DNA of 64,000 nucleotides from Chitinophagaceae bacterium (GTDB taxonomy: Bacteria; Bacteroidota; Bacteroidia; Chitinophagales; Chitinophagaceae): positions 806,001-870,000 of the forward strand of contig JALHNJ010000001.1 in assembly GCA_022843585.1 (NCBI GenBank), given 5' to 3'. Shown piece after piece: positions 35,508-44,803 of the stretch (positions are counted from its first letter, which is position 1; the number at the start of each line of letters is the position of its first letter). The notes under the pieces are model-generated. The model was given only the letters and a program-made list of their open reading frames with translations, was not told the DNA's origin and searched no databases. The position numbers and the translations under genes are program-made.

Positions 35508-35558
35508 GCTAACTCGTACAATTACGATTAGTAAATTGATTTGAAGCATGAAATATTG

Positions 35559-35594
35559 AAAGATGTGCAGATATATACTGCACATCTTTTTTTT
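35559..35594 (+). terminator. Terminator between the two SprB-repeat genes
   Basis: AAAGATGTGCAG pairs perfectly with CTGCACATCTTT across ATATATA, followed by a run of T. The two paralogues are therefore probably separate transcripts. Confidence 0.9.
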
Positions 35595-35768
35595 GGACTT
35601 TTTTTTGCAGTGTAGTTGTTTTTGCATTTGTGTACAAGTGCAATAAAAAAGGGAATATTTTGTTTATAATTCGACTACTTTTTAAAATCCAATAAACAGG
35701 TATTACGATACCTTCCACATCCTAAAATCAATTAAAAAATTGATACGTGGAATCCTGAGGAACAGGCT

Positions 35769-38700
35769 ATGAAAAACCGCTTGTTGAAATATAGTATACT
35801 ACTCTTCTGTGCAGTACTCTCTGCCAGTTCGTTACATGCTCAAGCTTTTTCTTTTAATTGTACGAGGGATACAGTCTTAAACGGATGTGCAAATAGTAGT
35901 GGCTGTGCTACACTTCAATATATCATACCAGATATACGAAGCCTTACGAGTTCATACACTGTAAATACAATTCCAACTTACGGAAATTCGTGTGTGCCTG
36001 TTTCTATTGCACCAAATGGTCCCGGAAGTCCAGCCGGATTTGCTGATGACGACCTTTATTCAGCTCCATTCAATATTGGATTTTCGTTTCCATTTTATGG
36101 GTCTGTATATAATAGTGTTTTGATGAGCCCCAATGGACTGTTAACCTTTGACAATACAAAAGCAGGTCAATTTGCACACTTTCAGATATTGGATGATTTA
36201 GGTTGGCTATCACCGAATGCAGGTGTGCCGCTAAATTTACCAAGTACTTTATACGACAGGGCAATAATTATGGGCCCATATCATGACCTTAACCCGACAC
36301 TTACTACTTCACCCGGAAGGCGTATACAATACAGTACAGTAGGAACAGCACCCTATAGAAAATGGATTGCCAGTTATTATAAAGTGCCAATGTATTCGCA
36401 TCCAACTTTTACACAACCTTGCGACGTATTGATTGAAAATACTCACCAGATTGTTTTAAACGAATCAACAGGAATTGTTGAAGTATTAATTAATGATATG
36501 CAAATCTGCACTAGTTGGAATGAAGGCAGGGCAATGGTTGGAATGCAAAACTATAACCGTAATCAGGCAATTATGGCTCCGGGTCGCAGAGCCTCCGATG
36601 CTCCATGGGGAACTCCTGGAATGAATGAGTCGTGGAGATTTGTTCCTTCTGGAGGGGCTTCTTTATTTAAAAGGGTAGAATTATATAATCTTTCCGGAAC
36701 AATGGTTGCAACTGGTACAACTACAAATTTAAATAATGGCCAGCTAAGGGTCGATTTTTCAAATATTTGTTCTCCAATGGGCACCACAACATATGTTGCC
36801 CGTGCAGTATATACAAAAATTGACGACCCTGCTGCAGAAATCTATGGCTCCGATACAATACGGGTTATAAGAAATAATTCAACAGGCCTTAATGCTACAG
36901 CAATATCAACACCTGCAACTTGCGGTCAGGCAAATGGAACTGCTACTATTAATGTTCCTGTAGGAAGTGGAGTTGCACCATACCAATACTCACTTAATGG
37001 AGGGCCCCTACAAACAGCCAATACTTTTACAAATCTTGCTGCAGCTACATATACCGGATTTGTACAAGACGCCAGCGGTTGTAGTAGCACTGTTAGTATT
37101 ACCGTTACACAGAATTCAACACTTACTATCACTACCGCTTCTACACCCGCAGCCTGTTCAGGCAATAATAATGGTACAATCACGGTTACTCCAACCAGTG
37201 GGGTTGGTCCATATACTTTTGTATTGAATGGAGTAACAACACTTACCGGCTCCGGTCCAGTAGTTTTTTCTAATGTAAGTGCAGGCAGCCATTCTGTTGT
37301 TGTAACAAATTCGGCAGGTTGTTCAACCACTCCAACAACAATTATTGTTGGCTCAGGTGCTGTATTGACGGCAACAGTGAGCTATACGGATGTTCTTTGT
37401 AATGGGGCTTTAACTGGATCTATTACAATTGCCAATGCAGCAGGAGGAGCATCGCCATATCAGTATTCTTTGGATGGTGTGAACTGGCAAACATCAAATG
37501 TTTTTAATGGATTGGGGGCCGCTACATATTCAGCTTACTTCCGGGATAATAATGGCTGTCAGTTTAGCCAAAGTAACATTGTTATTAATCAGCCAGCCAC
37601 ATTGTCTTTAACGAGTTCAGTGTCTGAACCAACTTGTGCACAAGCAAACGGCTCAATAGTAATAATCGCCGCAGGCGGGGTTTCTCCATACCAGTATTCA
37701 TTAAATGGAACAACCTGGCAGAGCAGTAATACTTTTAATGGGCTTTCGGCAGGTAGCTACCAGCCAAGAGTAAGAGATAGCAATGGTTGTATTCAATCTT
37801 TACCTGCCGTAGTAATGAGCGGAATAAATTCTATACAAGCAGCGGCTACTGTTATTAATGCAACATGTTTAAGTGCCAATGGTAGCATTACGATTAATGC
37901 CACAGGAGGCAATGCACCATACAGGTATTCCTTAAATAATGAAAATTGGCAAACATCTAATTCATTTAGTGTAGTACCGGGTAATTATTCAGGTTATGTT
38001 TTAGATAACACAGGATGTGCCGTCACTATCAGCGGTATTGTTGTTGGAATGAATAATATGCTTACTCTTTCAATGCCTGCAAGTGTTTCAATTTGTGAAG
38101 GCAGCTCAACTCAACTAGCAGTTTCTTCAATTGCAAGTCAGTTTTTCTGGTCACCGGCAATCGGATTAAGCAACGCCAATATCGCAAACCCGGTAGCAAG
38201 TCCAGCTACAACCACCCAATATACTGTTACTGCTACGTTGGGTACTTGCCAATTAACAGGCACAGTAAATCTTATTGTTAACTCTGCACCAATTCCAAAT
38301 GCTGGTGCAGATATAACAATGTGTGAAGGACAAACTAAGCAATTACAAGGTTCGGGAGGAACAATATATACATGGTCACCATCAACTTTTATAAACGGAA
38401 CAGGGGGAAGTCCTGCTATTACTCCCGATAGAGACATTACTTATACATTATCGGTTGTGGATGCTAATAACTGTTCGTCTTTGATTAAGGATACGGTAAA
38501 AGTTTTTGTGAAACCCCCTCTTAAGGTTTTAGTTTCGCCATCAGATACTGTAGTTCATGCCGGAACTAAATTTAAATTATCGGCAATTGCAACAGATGCA
38601 ACCTTTGTTTGGTCGCCATCAATAGGTTTAGATAATCCATTTATTGCTAACCCTGAATTAACAGTAAGTACCGATAATCTTTATAAAGTAACCGCTAATA

Positions 38701-39029
38701 CACCAGAAGGGTGTAAAGCTGAAGGTGTTGTAAAAATTAGGGTTTATAAAGGTCCTGATATGTATATCCCTACAGGATTCACTCCAAATGGGGATGGACG
38801 AAATGACACATTTGCACCATTTACCGTTGGTATTAAGGAATTAAGATATTTCAGAATTTTCAATCGTTCTGGGCAGTTGATTTTCTCCACCAGCAGGATA
38901 GGTGACGCATGGGATGGCAGGTTTAAGGGTGCCCAACAGCCTAGTGATGTATATGTTTGGATGGCAGAGGGAATAACCGGGAATAATGAAGTTATTAGGA
39001 AAAAAGGAACCATTATGCTCATTCGTTAG
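35769..39029 (+). CDS. Giant secreted SprB-repeat protein with gliding-associated C-terminus, copy 2
   Basis: This tandem paralogue of the preceding gene is 1086 residues. It has a signal peptide (1-25, SLHAQA) and the same N-terminal module (IGFSFPFYGSVYNSVLMSPN, DRAIIMGPYHDLNP, GRRASDAPWGTPGMNESWRF). Five SprB repeats follow, then the same two PKD-like segments and the CHU_C domain (YIPTGFTPNGDGRNDTFAPF, YFRIFNRSGQLIFST). The 161-residue difference from copy 1 equals two repeats of ~80 residues. The conserved C-terminal domain predicts type IX export and surface display. The ligand is unknown. The gene ends 36 bp before a terminator. Confidence 0.9.
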   Translation: MKNRLLKYSILLFCAVLSASSLHAQAFSFNCTRDTVLNGCANSSGCATLQYIIPDIRSLTSSYTVNTIPTYGNSCVPVSIAPNGPGSPAGFADDDLYSAPFNIGFSFPFYGSVYNSVLMSPNGLLTFDNTKAGQFAHFQILDDLGWLSPNAGVPLNLPSTLYDRAIIMGPYHDLNPTLTTSPGRRIQYSTVGTAPYRKWIASYYKVPMYSHPTFTQPCDVLIENTHQIVLNESTGIVEVLINDMQICTSWNEGRAMVGMQNYNRNQAIMAPGRRASDAPWGTPGMNESWRFVPSGGASLFKRVELYNLSGTMVATGTTTNLNNGQLRVDFSNICSPMGTTTYVARAVYTKIDDPAAEIYGSDTIRVIRNNSTGLNATAISTPATCGQANGTATINVPVGSGVAPYQYSLNGGPLQTANTFTNLAAATYTGFVQDASGCSSTVSITVTQNSTLTITTASTPAACSGNNNGTITVTPTSGVGPYTFVLNGVTTLTGSGPVVFSNVSAGSHSVVVTNSAGCSTTPTTIIVGSGAVLTATVSYTDVLCNGALTGSITIANAAGGASPYQYSLDGVNWQTSNVFNGLGAATYSAYFRDNNGCQFSQSNIVINQPATLSLTSSVSEPTCAQANGSIVIIAAGGVSPYQYSLNGTTWQSSNTFNGLSAGSYQPRVRDSNGCIQSLPAVVMSGINSIQAAATVINATCLSANGSITINATGGNAPYRYSLNNENWQTSNSFSVVPGNYSGYVLDNTGCAVTISGIVVGMNNMLTLSMPASVSICEGSSTQLAVSSIASQFFWSPAIGLSNANIANPVASPATTTQYTVTATLGTCQLTGTVNLIVNSAPIPNAGADITMCEGQTKQLQGSGGTIYTWSPSTFINGTGGSPAITPDRDITYTLSVVDANNCSSLIKDTVKVFVKPPLKVLVSPSDTVVHAGTKFKLSAIATDATFVWSPSIGLDNPFIANPELTVSTDNLYKVTANTPEGCKAEGVVKIRVYKGPDMYIPTGFTPNGDGRNDTFAPFTVGIKELRYFRIFNRSGQLIFSTSRIGDAWDGRFKGAQQPSDVYVWMAEGITGNNEVIRKKGTIMLIR

Positions 39030-39065
39030 TAAGTCATCTTTTTCCGTTAATAAAATATTGATTAC

Positions 39066-39095
39066 GCCACCGGATTTAATTCGGTGGCTTTTTAT
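39066..39095 (+). terminator. Terminator after the second SprB-repeat gene
   Basis: GCCACCG and CGGTGGC (7-bp perfect stem) are followed by TTTTTATT. Confidence 0.85.
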
Positions 39096-39103
39096 TGAAG
39101 CCT

Positions 39104-39138
39104 TATTTTTGCGACCTCATCATTTGTTTTTTGATGAG
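39104..39138 (+). promoter_or_regulatory. purA promoter (TATTTTTG) with hairpin at the transcript start
   Basis: TATTTTTG at 39104-39111 is an exact match to the -7 box. CTCATCA (39116-39122) and TGATGAG (39132-39138) form a 7-bp stem that would begin at about the +1 base. The ATG is at 39159. Confidence 0.5.
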
Positions 39139-39158
39139 TAAATTAATTCCAAACAATC

Positions 39159-40424
39159 ATGGTAGATGTATTACTCGGCCTCCAGTGGGGCGATGAAGGA
39201 AAAGGAAAGATCGTTGACTTTTTTGCAAAGGATTATGATCTTGTAGCCCGATTCCAGGGAGGCCCCAATGCCGGGCACACTTTATATGTGAATGATAAGA
39301 AAGTAGTACTGCACCAAATACCATCCGGTGTTTTTCATAAAGGGATCATCAATCTTATTGGTAATGGAGTAGTGCTTGATCCGGTTACTTTAAAAAAAGA
39401 ATGTGACCTGGTTGCTTCTTTTGGAATTGACCTGAAGAAGAATCTTTTCATAGCTGAAAGAACACATCTCATTTTACCTACACACAGGGCTTTAGATAAA
39501 GCAGCGGAATTATCAAAGGGTAGCCAGAAAATAGGTTCCACTCTTAAGGGAATTGGACCAACGTATATGGATAAAACGGGTCGTAATGGTTTACGGGTAG
39601 GTGATTTGCTCGATAAAAGTTTTACTACTTCTTATATAAAATTAAGATTGAAGCACCAACGCTTGTTGGATAATTACAATTTTCAGGAAGATATTACTGC
39701 GTGGGAAGAAGAGTTTTTTGAAGCTGTGGAGTTTTTAAAAGAATTGAATATTGTAAATGGGGAGTATTTTATTAATAAGCATATCAAAGAAGGAAAAAGA
39801 GTATTGGCGGAAGGCGCACAAGGAAGTATGCTGGATATTGATTTTGGAACTTTCCCATTTGTTACCTCTTCAAGCACTATATCTGCAGGAGTAAGTAGTG
39901 GCTTAGGTGTTGCACCTCAGCTTATCAGAGATGTAATTGGCGTAACGAAAGCCTATTGTACAAGAGTGGGAGGTGGTCCTTTTCCCACAGAATTGGAAAA
40001 TGAAACAGGGGAAGAATTGAGAAAGATTGGGAACGAATTTGGTGCTACTACCGGCAGGCCACGCCGTTGCGGTTGGGTAGATCTGGTAGCCTTGAACTTT
40101 GCCTGTATGATAAACGGAGTTACCAAAATTGTAATGACAAAGGCGGATGTTTTGGATTCCTTTCAAGAACTTCAAGTTTGTACCGAATATAAAATAAACG
40201 GTAAGACAAGCCGGGAAATCCCCTTTCAACTAGAGAGATCAAAGCCTGAGCCAGTGTATAAAGCTTTTCCGGGTTGGAATATTGATACCAGTGCAGCAAA
40301 AACTTATACAGATTTGCCTGATACCATGAAAACCTATGTTAACTTCATTAACGAATACCTGGGAGTGAAGGTTTCTTATATCTCCAATGGCCCGGGAAGA
40401 GACCAAATTGTATCAACAGAGTAA
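39159..40424 (+). CDS. purA: Adenylosuccinate synthetase
   Basis: PurA converts IMP and aspartate with GTP into adenylosuccinate, the first committed step to AMP. The 421-residue product is of normal length. It starts with VDVLLGLQWGDEGKGKIVDF, holding the GTP-binding P-loop GDEGKGK (~11-17). It continues with FQGGPNAGHTLY (His ~41), LKGIGPTYMDKTGRNGLRVGD, EGAQGSMLDIDFGTFPFVTSS (~227-247), GEELRKIGNEFGATTGRPRRCGW (the Arg-rich aspartate loop, ~285-308) and a C-terminal SNGPGRDQIV. The gene has its own promoter and no close same-strand partner in purine synthesis. Confidence 0.97.
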   Translation: MVDVLLGLQWGDEGKGKIVDFFAKDYDLVARFQGGPNAGHTLYVNDKKVVLHQIPSGVFHKGIINLIGNGVVLDPVTLKKECDLVASFGIDLKKNLFIAERTHLILPTHRALDKAAELSKGSQKIGSTLKGIGPTYMDKTGRNGLRVGDLLDKSFTTSYIKLRLKHQRLLDNYNFQEDITAWEEEFFEAVEFLKELNIVNGEYFINKHIKEGKRVLAEGAQGSMLDIDFGTFPFVTSSSTISAGVSSGLGVAPQLIRDVIGVTKAYCTRVGGGPFPTELENETGEELRKIGNEFGATTGRPRRCGWVDLVALNFACMINGVTKIVMTKADVLDSFQELQVCTEYKINGKTSREIPFQLERSKPEPVYKAFPGWNIDTSAAKTYTDLPDTMKTYVNFINEYLGVKVSYISNGPGRDQIVSTE

Positions 40425-40513
40425 GCATAAATATTATTACTGAAAAAAACACTTTAAAAATTTGGCGGATTAAAAACTTCGCTGAAATTTTACAGCATTA
40501 ATCCTATAAGCGT

Positions 40514-40945
40514 ATGGCAGCAAAACCAGAAAAAAAGATTGCAGGTAAAACTAATTCGGAATCCGAAAAAGAAGCCGCAAAAAAACCATCTCCAAAATCT
40601 AAGAAGAAAGAAGAAGATGATGATGATGACGATTTTGAAGATGATGATGAAGATATAGCACCTGTAAAGAAAGGAGCTAAGTCGTCGTCAAAAAAAGGAA
40701 AAGACGATGACGATGATGATGATAGCGGAGAAGATGAGCCTGATGATTGGGAAAAGCCCGAAGAAGAAGAGGAGGAATGGGATCCCGACTTTGAAGAGTT
40801 TGATGTTCCTAAGTCGAAAGGAAAGAAAGCAGTTGGGGGTGCAAAAAAACCGGCTGATGATGATGATGATTTGAAGTTGGATGATGAATTCAAAGATTTG
40901 TTTAATGATAAGGATGATCTTGATGACGAGGATGACGATTATTAA
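40514..40945 (+). CDS. Highly acidic low-complexity protein
   Basis: This 143-residue product has no domain I recognise. It alternates Lys-rich blocks (KPSPKSKKKEE, KKGAKSSSKKGK) with Asp/Glu runs (DDDDDDFEDDDED, EEEEEEWDPDFEEFDVP). It ends in a seemingly constrained segment, DDLKLDDEFKDLFNDKDDLD. No signal peptide or membrane segment is visible, so it is probably cytoplasmic and disordered. The composition resembles histone-chaperone-like or delta-subunit-type polyanions, but this is only an analogy. It begins 90 bp after purA and ends 30 bp before pabB, so it may sit within one transcript with them. GAT and GAC are both used, so this is not a simple codon expansion. Confidence 0.75.
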   Translation: MAAKPEKKIAGKTNSESEKEAAKKPSPKSKKKEEDDDDDDFEDDDEDIAPVKKGAKSSSKKGKDDDDDDDSGEDEPDDWEKPEEEEEEWDPDFEEFDVPKSKGKKAVGGAKKPADDDDDLKLDDEFKDLFNDKDDLDDEDDDY

Positions 40946-40975
40946 GTCTTACGATATTAAAGTGGAGAAAATATT

Positions 40976-42271
40976 TTGACGCAAACTTCTACCACAAAAG
41001 TTACTTATGCAATAAGCGACTTTATAGAGACCAAACAAAAAGTGTTGAACTGGTTACAACGGTTCAACACTTTTTGTTTTTTGGATAATCACCAATACCA
41101 GATACTGCCACATTCACAAGAGTGTTTGTTGGGGGCGGGAGTAAAACGCCAGCTCAAAGCAAATGCTGGTAATGCGTTGGAGCAGTTGCAAAAATTTATC
41201 GGACATAACCAAAATTGGCTTTTTGGCCATCTTGGGTATGATCTGAAAAATGAAATTGAAGAAGTATATTCTTCTCATGTTGATGCAATTGGATTTCCGG
41301 ACCTTTTCTTTTTTGAGCCTGAATATTTAATTCGTTTATCAGAGCAGGAAATAATTATTGAAGGAGAAAATCCAACACTTGTTTTTGACGAGATCAATAA
41401 TGCTGACAAAAGAGATAACAAAAAAGTAACTCCACCAGCAATAAGAAACAGTCTTTCCCAGGAAGAATATATAACCGTCATTAAGAAATTGAAAGAGCAT
41501 ATTCTTCGAGGCGATTGTTATGAGATAAATTTTTGCAAGGATTTTTTTGCAGAAGATTGTATAATTGATCCGCTTAGCATTTATAAAAAATTAAGCATTG
41601 AATCTCCTAATCCTTTTTCTGCATTGTACAGAATGAATGACCAATGGCTGATCTGTGCCAGCCCCGAACGGTTTTTAAAAAAGCAAGGCAACAGCATTTT
41701 ATCGCAACCCATTAAAGGAACGTCCAAAAGAGAATTATTAAATACAGAATTGGATGAGCTGAAAAAACTTGATCTGTATCATAGTGCAAAAGACCGGTCA
41801 GAAAATGTGATGGTTGTGGACCTGGTACGGAATGACCTTGCCAAAATTTGTAAAGAAGGAACAGTAAAGGTGGATGAGCTGTATGGAATTTATTCTTTCC
41901 CGCAGGTTCATCAAATGATCTCAACAATTAGCGGTGAGTTAACGGATAACATTTCTTTCAGCGAAGTAATACGAGCAACTTTTCCTATGGGTTCCATGAC
42001 TGGGGCACCAAAGAAAAGAGTAATGGACTTAATTGAACAGTATGAAACTACTAAGCGGGGCATTTTTTCAGGTGCCGTAGGTTATATTTCTCCAGAAGGT
42101 GATTTTGATTTTAATGTAGTGATAAGAAGCATTATGTACAATGCCGCTACCTCTTATCTTTCTTTTAAAGCTGGCTCTGGCATTACTTTTTACAGTGATC
42201 CTGAAATGGAATGGGAAGAATGTTTATTAAAAGCAGCGGCTATAAAAAAAGTGTTGGAATCAAACTATTGA
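40976..42271 (+). CDS. pabB: Aminodeoxychorismate synthase component I (PabB-like)
   Basis: The enzyme converts chorismate and ammonia to 4-amino-4-deoxychorismate for folate synthesis. The 431 residues contain the chorismate-binding domain: LRGDCYEINFCKDFF, SPNPFSALYRM, CASPERFLK, the diagnostic QPIKGTSKR (PabB has Lys where anthranilate synthase has Ala), DRSENVMVVDLVRNDLAK, FPMGSMTGAPKKRVMDLI and RGIFSGAVGYISPEGD. Only TTG 40976 gives a start compatible with the frame and spacing, since the next Met is far inside. No pabA or pabC is nearby. The 3' end overlaps the convergent transglycosylase gene by 7 bp. Confidence 0.88.
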   Translation: MTQTSTTKVTYAISDFIETKQKVLNWLQRFNTFCFLDNHQYQILPHSQECLLGAGVKRQLKANAGNALEQLQKFIGHNQNWLFGHLGYDLKNEIEEVYSSHVDAIGFPDLFFFEPEYLIRLSEQEIIIEGENPTLVFDEINNADKRDNKKVTPPAIRNSLSQEEYITVIKKLKEHILRGDCYEINFCKDFFAEDCIIDPLSIYKKLSIESPNPFSALYRMNDQWLICASPERFLKKQGNSILSQPIKGTSKRELLNTELDELKKLDLYHSAKDRSENVMVVDLVRNDLAKICKEGTVKVDELYGIYSFPQVHQMISTISGELTDNISFSEVIRATFPMGSMTGAPKKRVMDLIEQYETTKRGIFSGAVGYISPEGDFDFNVVIRSIMYNAATSYLSFKAGSGITFYSDPEMEWEECLLKAAAIKKVLESNY

Positions 42272-43314
42272 ATTCCACTTGAAGATTTTAGTAACAGTTG
42301 AATACTTTCATCCAGTATCTGGTATCTTTTAGCAACAAAAATATTCATCTTCTGTGTAGGCAGGCGAAGATTATATTTTCCATTCAATGCGATCTCATTG
42401 TCAAAGCCCGGGTTATATTTATTAAAAGTAGCTACATCAATTTCTGTATGCTTAATGATGACAGTAGAACTAAATCTACCTGTAATATTATAGGCGGTTG
42501 AATTAGCCATTTCATCTTCTTTCAATTGCAAGTTTCCATCCAGCAAATCTTTCACTTCACTTTTTGTAATGGTAGTAATGCCACCTTCTCCTTCAAAAAT
42601 ATAATGCGTAGCAATGAATTTTTTTACATGGTTCATTGATTCATTAGGAAGATGATATTGCAAGGTCCAGAAGTCTTTACTGCCGCCACTTCTTTTAATG
42701 GCTTTATTTACATTACCGGGGCCGCCGTTATAAGCTGCTACTACCAGCAACCAGTCGCCATATTTTCTGTACAAATCTGTGAGAAGACTGGCTGCCGCAT
42801 GAGTGCTTTTATAATAATCTAGTCTTTCGTCGTAATGCTTTGTTACTTTCAATCCATATTCTTTAGCTGCTGCGGGCATAAAAGCCCATGGCCCAACAGC
42901 ACCTGCCCAGGAAATAGCGTTGTAACGAAGACCTGATTCGATCACTGCTAAATATTTCATTTCTTTCGGTACACCATGTTGCATCAATATGGCATCCATC
43001 ATATCAAAATAGGGAGAAGCCCAATCCTTCATCGCCAGCATTCCCTTTTTATTTTTGGCAATATAACTCTCCACAAAACTTACTGCCATGGGATTTAATC
43101 TTGCACCATTTAACCCATCACCTGCAATAGCAGTGGCGAATAAATTTTTAAATCCAAGCTTTGGATCAGTTGCAGAAATAGCATTTAGTTTAACTGAATC
43201 CTTCTTGACGGTTGTGTCAATAGCTTGTTGCTGCCCGGCTAACAAATTTGTAACCAGTAGCACAGCAATTAATGCGAATGATATTTTTGGGAGTTTTTTC
43301 AAATCGTTGAGCAT
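42265..43314 (-). CDS. Secreted lytic transglycosylase (SLT/MltD-like)
   Basis: This 349-residue peptidoglycan hydrolase has an N-terminal signal or anchor helix (~10-28). The SLT domain (~95-240) carries the catalytic Glu in YLAVIESGLRYNAIS, then GAVGPWAFMPAAAKEYGL, YDERLDYYKSTHAAASLL and VVAAYNGGPGNVNKAI. These are the standard family 1 transglycosylase blocks. The C-terminal ~80 residues resemble a degenerate LysM module (YNITGRFSSTVIIKHTEIDVATFNKYNPGFD). It cleaves glycan strands with formation of 1,6-anhydromuramic ends. It starts 20 bp after gatA, so it is probably the last gene of tatA-gatA-transglycosylase. It overlaps pabB tail to tail. Confidence 0.9.
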   Translation of the reverse strand: MLNDLKKLPKISFALIAVLLVTNLLAGQQQAIDTTVKKDSVKLNAISATDPKLGFKNLFATAIAGDGLNGARLNPMAVSFVESYIAKNKKGMLAMKDWASPYFDMMDAILMQHGVPKEMKYLAVIESGLRYNAISWAGAVGPWAFMPAAAKEYGLKVTKHYDERLDYYKSTHAAASLLTDLYRKYGDWLLVVAAYNGGPGNVNKAIKRSGGSKDFWTLQYHLPNESMNHVKKFIATHYIFEGEGGITTITKSEVKDLLDGNLQLKEDEMANSTAYNITGRFSSTVIIKHTEIDVATFNKYNPGFDNEIALNGKYNLRLPTQKMNIFVAKRYQILDESIQLLLKSSSGIQ

Positions 43315-43334
43315 TGAAATTTACAAGCTTACAC

Positions 43335-44759
43335 TCAGGACATCAATGAATCTGAAACCTGCAGCAAAGATACCTCATCAAAGGCGTTTGCCATAACCTG
43401 TAAGCCAAAAGGCATGCCATTACTGTGTTTAAACAGTGGAAGAGAGATAGCAGGAATGCCTACCAAATTAGCCATTACGGTATAAATATCAGCAAGATAC
43501 ATAGCGATCGGGTCGCCCATTTTTTCGCCGGTTTTGAAAGCTGTAACAGGTGAGGTTGGGAGTAATATAAAATCAAACTGACTGAAAATCAGCTCTGTTT
43601 TGTCTTTTAATAGTTGTCGGACTTTTTGGGCTCTGGTAAAATACGCATCGAAATAACCGGCACTTAGTACGAAAGTTCCAAGCATTATTCGTCGCTTCAC
43701 TTCTTTACCAAATCCTGCTGATCTTGACTGCTTATAAAACTCTGTTAATTCAACTCCGGGACTATTAGTTCGATAGCCAAATTTTACTCCATCAAACCTG
43801 GAAAGATTAGAAGAGGCTTCCGCAGTAGTTAAAACGTAATAGGCCGGAACAATATAATCGAGCAGGTCAAACCCTACCGCTTCAACAGTATGACCATCTT
43901 TTTTTAATTCCTCAATGCGATTTTTTATTGCAGCAGCTATTTCTTTATCAATACCCGGATGATCTAATGCTTCATTGAAATAAGCAAAGCGGAATTTTTT
44001 AGTTGACTTTAATAAAGTAGAATAGGAAGGTACTTCATGTTGCGATACAGTACTATCATATTCATCTGCGCCAGCCATCACTTCTAATAAAAGAGAAACA
44101 TCAGGAATGGTAGTCCCAAAAATTCCTATCTGATCAAAGGAAGAAGCATAAGCGATTAAACCGTAGCGGGAGATTCTTCCATAAGTTGGTTTTAATCCAA
44201 TGATACCACAGAAATCTGCCGGTTGACGAACAGAACCACCGGTATCACTACCTAATGAAACCATGCACAGATTGGCTTGTACGGCAACAGCAGATCCGCC
44301 GGATGAACCACCGGGAACTCTTGTTTCATCCAAGGGATTCAATACTTTACCATAAGATGAATTTTCGTTGGTAGATCCCATTGCAAATTCATCGCAATTC
44401 AAATTGCCGATAATGATCGCTTCTTCTGCAAGCAATCTTTCAACTGCTGTGGCAGAATAGAGGGAAGTAAAATTTTTTAGAATTGCAGAGGCGGCTGAAA
44501 TCTTATGATCCTTATAGCAGATCACATCTTTTAAACCAATAACAACACCATGCAGTTTACCGGGTTGTTTACCTGATTTTCTTTTCGTATCTAACTCTTT
44601 AGCTTGTTGTATAGCTTCATCAGCATATACTTCAATAAAGGCATTGAGGTGTTTAGTAGATTCAATACGTTGCAGGTAATGTTCTACTGCCTGTAAACAG
44701 GTTGTATTTCCTTTCAGTAATTGAACATGGTATTGCTCAATTGAAGAGAACTCAAACAA
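43335..44759 (-). CDS. gatA: Glutamyl-tRNA(Gln) amidotransferase subunit A
   Basis: GatA is the amidase of GatCAB, which converts Glu-tRNA(Gln) to Gln-tRNA(Gln). The 474 residues carry the Ser-cisSer-Lys triad: Lys in VIGLKDVICYKDH (~71-83), cis-Ser and nucleophile in SLGSDTGGSVRQPADFCGI (~165-183), with RVPGGSSGGSAVAV (~143-156) just before. The upstream frame closes without an ATG, leaving TTG 44759 (FEFSSIEQYH) as the start. It follows tatA by 44 bp. GatC is encoded separately about 10 kb away, and gatB is not in the window. Confidence 0.93.
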   Translation of the reverse strand: MFEFSSIEQYHVQLLKGNTTCLQAVEHYLQRIESTKHLNAFIEVYADEAIQQAKELDTKRKSGKQPGKLHGVVIGLKDVICYKDHKISAASAILKNFTSLYSATAVERLLAEEAIIIGNLNCDEFAMGSTNENSSYGKVLNPLDETRVPGGSSGGSAVAVQANLCMVSLGSDTGGSVRQPADFCGIIGLKPTYGRISRYGLIAYASSFDQIGIFGTTIPDVSLLLEVMAGADEYDSTVSQHEVPSYSTLLKSTKKFRFAYFNEALDHPGIDKEIAAAIKNRIEELKKDGHTVEAVGFDLLDYIVPAYYVLTTAEASSNLSRFDGVKFGYRTNSPGVELTEFYKQSRSAGFGKEVKRRIMLGTFVLSAGYFDAYFTRAQKVRQLLKDKTELIFSQFDFILLPTSPVTAFKTGEKMGDPIAMYLADIYTVMANLVGIPAISLPLFKHSNGMPFGLQVMANAFDEVSLLQVSDSLMS

Positions 44760-44803
44760 AAGCGATTGCTTTAGGGTTTAATTATAATGGAAAGAGGCAG
44801 GAA

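Noticed and set aside
35509-35718. 69-codon minus-strand frame between the two SprB-repeat genes
   Set aside because: It spans a perfect plus-strand terminator hairpin and shows no family resemblance.
31764-39029. CRISPR-like array from the repeated segments of the SprB-type genes
   Set aside because: The repeats are ~240-bp coding units with divergent sequence, not short identical repeats with unique spacers, and no cas gene is present.
40504-40893. Serine-rich 129-residue frame on the minus strand
   Set aside because: It is the antisense of the acidic protein: GAT/GAC runs read as serine codons in reverse, with no start context of its own.
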